The notes below the pieces were generated by a model, which saw only the letters and a program-made list of their open reading frames with translations, was not told where the DNA came from and ran no database searches. From Mastigias papua (lineage: Eukaryota; Cnidaria; Scyphozoa; Rhizostomeae; Mastigiidae), in the NCBI GenBank assembly GCA_964019165.1, contig OZ025270.1, positions 4,918,528 through 4,982,527 of the forward strand: 64,000 bases of DNA, given 5' to 3'. The position numbers and the translations under genes were made by a program. Of the stretch, positions 61,001 through 64,000 are shown one piece after another; positions within the stretch are counted from its first letter, which is position 1, and the number at the start of each line of letters is the position of its first letter.

Positions 61001-63665
61001 CAGGTCATACTATAAAATCGTTGCTCAAAGGGGAGACTCACGGTAGTAGAAGTTCGAAAGCATTCCCAAAAAACACCTACTTATGCTTCATTGCCAAATC
61101 TAGCCACGCTCACAACAAAAAGCATGTTAGGAAACAAGGGTAGTCACATTTCCATGCATTCCTAGCACCACATGACTGATTGCAAATCAATAATTAGCAT
61201 GCTTGGATTAATGGAAAGGCTAGGATTAGAAGATTCTGTCCTGGAAGTAGTGAGAAGAAGTGGACTGAGGTGGTTGGGTCATGTACTGAGGAGGGAAGAT
61301 GATGATCCGATCAAGATAGCGTGGAGACTGGACGAAGATGTCGTGAGAGGCAGAGGCCGACCGAAGATGACCTGGAAAGATAACATGAAACGAGAAGCTA
61401 AGAGATGTGGGTTGAAAGAAGAAGATGCGCCAGATCGTACAAAATGGAGGCGTTTGTCATGGAAGAGCGCAAACAGCAACCCGTCGTAAGATGGAAAACG
61501 TTGTATAAATGATGATGATGATGATGATGATGAAGGATTAAGTTAATGGACACGTGCCACAATAAGGAAACGTTCACCGTGACTCATTGCGTCCAGTCAG
61601 TACGTGAAAACAAAGTAACACTTTGAAGGTATAAAATCTGAAGAAGATCACCAAAAATATGTACCTCCGGCTTTTCAGGCATGTGTCTATGAAGCTCCTC
61701 TTGCAGTTTTGTTCTCACAATCACAGGGAACTGAAAAATTAGCAATAATTGATTATAGCATTAACAGAGAAATAGCAGTCTTCAGTGGAAAACCATTTTC
61801 AAAGGGTACAATGGGACAATATAAAAACGTCTTATTAACTGTCCCCGTTTGATAGTTTCCTAAAATAGAGCTGAGAACCAATAATCAATTACCAACATTG
61901 ATGGTGTCTGTTCGACTACAACTTACAACAAATTTCACTTTACATAGTTGAGAAATCTCAATACAAAACAAATATTGCTATGAATTTGAAACCCATGCAA
62001 ACAAACAAGCGAAAACTAAACTAAAAATCATGCTTCACTGTTTCACTGAAACAAAAAGTATCTCAAAGACATAACGCAATAAATGCATAACTGCCAACCA
62101 GTAATCTGAACCACATCAAAAATAGTGTTGCAACTCAATGATATTTTGCTTCTAATATTCCAAATAATATCAAAGTATAGTGGCTCTATGCTGGACTCAT
62201 ATTTGAGGAAACAAATATTTCACAAAATAGATACATCAAAATGAAAGAGCACTGAATTAAAAATGCCTAAATACACCCAGAATCATCTTGCCGCAAATAT
62301 ACCTATCCTTAGAGCTATTTTTGAGACGATGGAGGATAATGCATGCTCTGAGAAAAGGTTCTTTGAGGAGCCATGACATAAAAATCATGGTGTAACACGG
62401 AGCAATAAAGTGAGAAAAATGATTTGAAAATCTCGTAGCAAGGTACACTAGAATAATAGGATAAAAGTCTAGCAGTTCTACTTGAACCAGAAATGAAAAC
62501 ACTGGCTTACTTTTGTCCCTTTATGTATGACATTGAATTGCTGACCAACATATCTTGAAAATCTCTGTGGAAATAAAAAGCGGCAGTCAAAAACAAGCAG
62601 TGATCAACTTGCAAAATTTGATTGAAAATAACTTAGTGGTGATCTAGCAGTCTGGACCATAAGCGAAACCAGAATTGAAAAAACCTGAAACGTAGGAAAA
62701 CGTCCGACAGGGGACCACACTCTCTCCAATATAAACACAGAAGCAAGTATTTCAAATAAAACAGAACTGTCTTAAAAACAACAAAAATATACGAACAGCT
62801 CTAAAAGAAACTGCACTTTCATAATGACGTAGGTGGATCGAAAGTGCAACATTGTATTATGCAAGTAAATATATGATCCTCTGTGTTTTTACATACATTT
62901 TAAAAGTTACATATTGTAGTGTCTCCATGTACGTAGTACCAATCAATTCAGAATGCAGACGAAGAATAAGAAAACCACATGTTACTCACTAAGCAAACTC
63001 AATGAAGCATCTCAAAACAATAATAATAATGATAAAAGAACAAAGCGTGTCTCTGTCAAGTGTCCAGGGAACGAGTCTCTAATCAGGAAAGTAAAATGTC
63101 ATAGTCTTCATGCTCACATGCATTTATAAACACTACACAGATGTCAATTGAACTGGACATGAAGTTAACGTGAAAAAGCATCAATTTTGACGATGGTGAC
63201 TTCAATAGTAGAAGAATGGGGCATAGAATGCGAGGAATCAATGGGATACAAATAGGAAATAAGAAAACCCGTTGCATTTATATGCAATCTAAAAACGTAC
63301 AAATCAAAACAAAACATGCTTGCAATAATGATAGCATAGAGAGCATGAAAAGCATGGCTACCCTGAATGGTCTTTTAACAAATAACAATACAGATGCGAA
63401 ATACTATACCAAAGTTCTGTTGGCCCCTCCTCAGGGAGAAGCATGCTTGTGTCGCAGATTTACACATAATAATACTGTACGTTCAGAAACTTTTTACGCA
63501 ATAACCGCCTTCCATACCGAAGACAAAGCTTTATTATGAATTATGAACTATCCGTTCAATACAAACCTGGAAAACACATGGAATACCATTGACCTCTGCC
63601 TCCAATAACGTATTTTGCTTTGGTGAATGTGATATGAAAAGTACATCAATGCCATTGATATTTGC
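58010..63665 (-). CDS. PCCA: Propionyl-CoA carboxylase alpha subunit, C-terminal exons (5'-partial)
   Basis: Six minus-strand exons, all phase 0: 63567-63665, 62511-62564, 61665-61730, 60151-60225, 59962-60039 and 58010-58078 (stop TGA at 58010-58012). They encode the last 146 residues; earlier exons lie beyond the right edge. PCCA carries the biotin carboxylase and biotin carrier domains of the mitochondrial enzyme that turns propionyl-CoA into methylmalonyl-CoA. The first three exons cover the BT domain linker (EVNGIPCVFQ, FNVIHKGTK, FPVIVRTKLQEELHRHMPEK). The fourth has PFLRSPMPG, the start of the biotinyl domain. The fifth has EAMKMQN, where the Lys is the biotinylated residue. The sixth ends LILEIE. 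The EAMKMQN and LRSPMPG motifs favour PCCA over MCCC1 (AMKMEH) or pyruvate carboxylase. Confidence 0.93.
58079..59961. other. PCCA: Last PCCA intron
   Basis: A 1.9-kb AT-rich, CpG-poor intron. A plus-strand open frame at 58348-58530 and its decayed continuation may be transposon-derived, but I do not recognise the family. Confidence 0.45.
59987..60007 (-). other. PCCA: Biotin attachment motif EAMKMQN in PCCA
   Basis: Residues EAMKMQN in the fifth of the visible PCCA exons. The central lysine is the site modified by holocarboxylase synthetase in biotin-dependent carboxylases. Confidence 0.9.
60934..61006 (-). pseudogene. tRNA-like sequence (tRNA pseudogene or tRNA-derived SINE head)
   Basis: On the minus strand, 73 bases run from GACCTGG to TCGAGTA. 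There is an A-box-like TGGTAGCTCAGTTGG and a B-box-like AGTTCAAGTCCC at correct spacing. The D-stem, anticodon stem and T-stem contain several mismatches, so a working tRNA is unlikely. The best-fitting loop would put ACA in the anticodon position. It lies in a PCCA intron. Confidence 0.55.
61172..61489 (+). mobile_element. RTE-like LINE 3' fragment
   Basis: A plus-strand open frame gives the C-terminal end of an RTE-type reverse transcriptase: LRWLGHVLRREDDDPIK, GRGRPKMTWKDNMKREAKRC, GLKEEDAPDRTKWRRLSW. This is the conserved WxGHxxRR...GRxRPxxxWxD...LxxEDAxDRxxWRR ending. It is 5'-truncated and antisense in a PCCA intron. A TGA-repeat tail follows directly. Confidence 0.85.
61509..61534 (+). 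repeat. (TGA)n tail of RTE-like LINE
   Basis: Eight TGA units start 20 bases after the RTE reading-frame stop, as expected for the simple-sequence 3' tail of this LINE clade. Confidence 0.85.
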
Positions 63666-63745
63666 CTGAAAAGAAGTCCAATTATAGCCAAAACTATATA
63701 TGTACAGAAGGCAAATTTTATATGAATATGAATATGAATATATAT

Positions 63746-63811
63746 AGACACTCAAGGAAAAATTCCAACTTTTAAAAGATTCAAAAGTTGGATTTTTTTC
63801 CTTGAGTGTCT
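63746..63811. repeat. Near-perfect hairpin beside (AT)n run
   Basis: Arms 63746-63773 and 63783-63811 are reverse complements (AGACACTCAAGGAAAAA ... CCAACTTTT), differing only by one extra T and one substitution inside an A/T run. They are separated by nine bases. It lies in a PCCA intron, next to a TATGAA repeat and the AT microsatellite. Probably a short foldback element. Confidence 0.85.
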
Positions 63812-63865
63812 ATTGATTTCTTTAAAAAATTTCTTTGTGATTGGAGCTATTTGAGTGTGTGTATG

Positions 63866-64000
<135 letters not shown>

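Overview
This window is nuclear DNA from an invertebrate animal. It is AT-rich, its genes are split by GT-AG introns of roughly 0.2-3 kb, and it carries several non-LTR retrotransposon remnants and one long satellite array. All six recognisable genes have animal orthologues. The retroelement types (RTE-like, CR1/jockey-like, and an orphan restriction-like endonuclease domain) would suit a cnidarian or another marine invertebrate, but the species cannot be fixed from this sequence. One 200-base run of N (38417-38616) is an assembly gap.

Layout. 688-2688 (+): 3' end of an SLC38-like (AAAP family) amino-acid transporter. 6426-19401 (+): a complete 14-exon DCAF8 gene (472 aa by my exon model). 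About 20975-37446: a 16.5 kb array of a 107-bp satellite, about 154 monomers, each carrying a 14-bp perfect palindrome, with visible multi-monomer block duplications. 37447-41875: gap-containing, transposon-rich DNA with a broken LINE and an endonuclease-domain remnant. 41876-45456 (-): the N-terminal half of PSMD9. 46278-53761 (-): a complete five-exon GPATCH1 (1073 aa). 54034-56694 (+): intronless AP5B1 (886 aa), divergent from GPATCH1 across a 272-bp CpG-bearing shared promoter. 58010-63665 (-): the last six exons of PCCA with its biotin carrier domain, running off the right edge. The right end is an (AT)n run.

The genes are housekeeping genes of unrelated pathways: amino-acid transport, CUL4 ubiquitin ligase, proteasome assembly, splicing, endosomal sorting and propionyl-CoA catabolism. 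They are not an operon-like system. The most striking structures are the higher-order satellite array, two near-perfect intronic hairpins, a dispersed repeat family in which one copy has lost almost every CpG as TpG/CpA, and the PSMD9 reading frame that runs from its third exon into a reverse-transcriptase fragment, with no PDZ exons seen in the window. CpG content is strongly mosaic: very low in AP5B1 and the 5' half of DCAF8, near normal at the divergent promoter and in GPATCH1. This is the pattern expected of mosaic gene-body methylation in invertebrates.

Exon boundaries were deduced by hand from splice consensus, reading-phase continuity and remembered family similarity. No alignment or RNA evidence was available.
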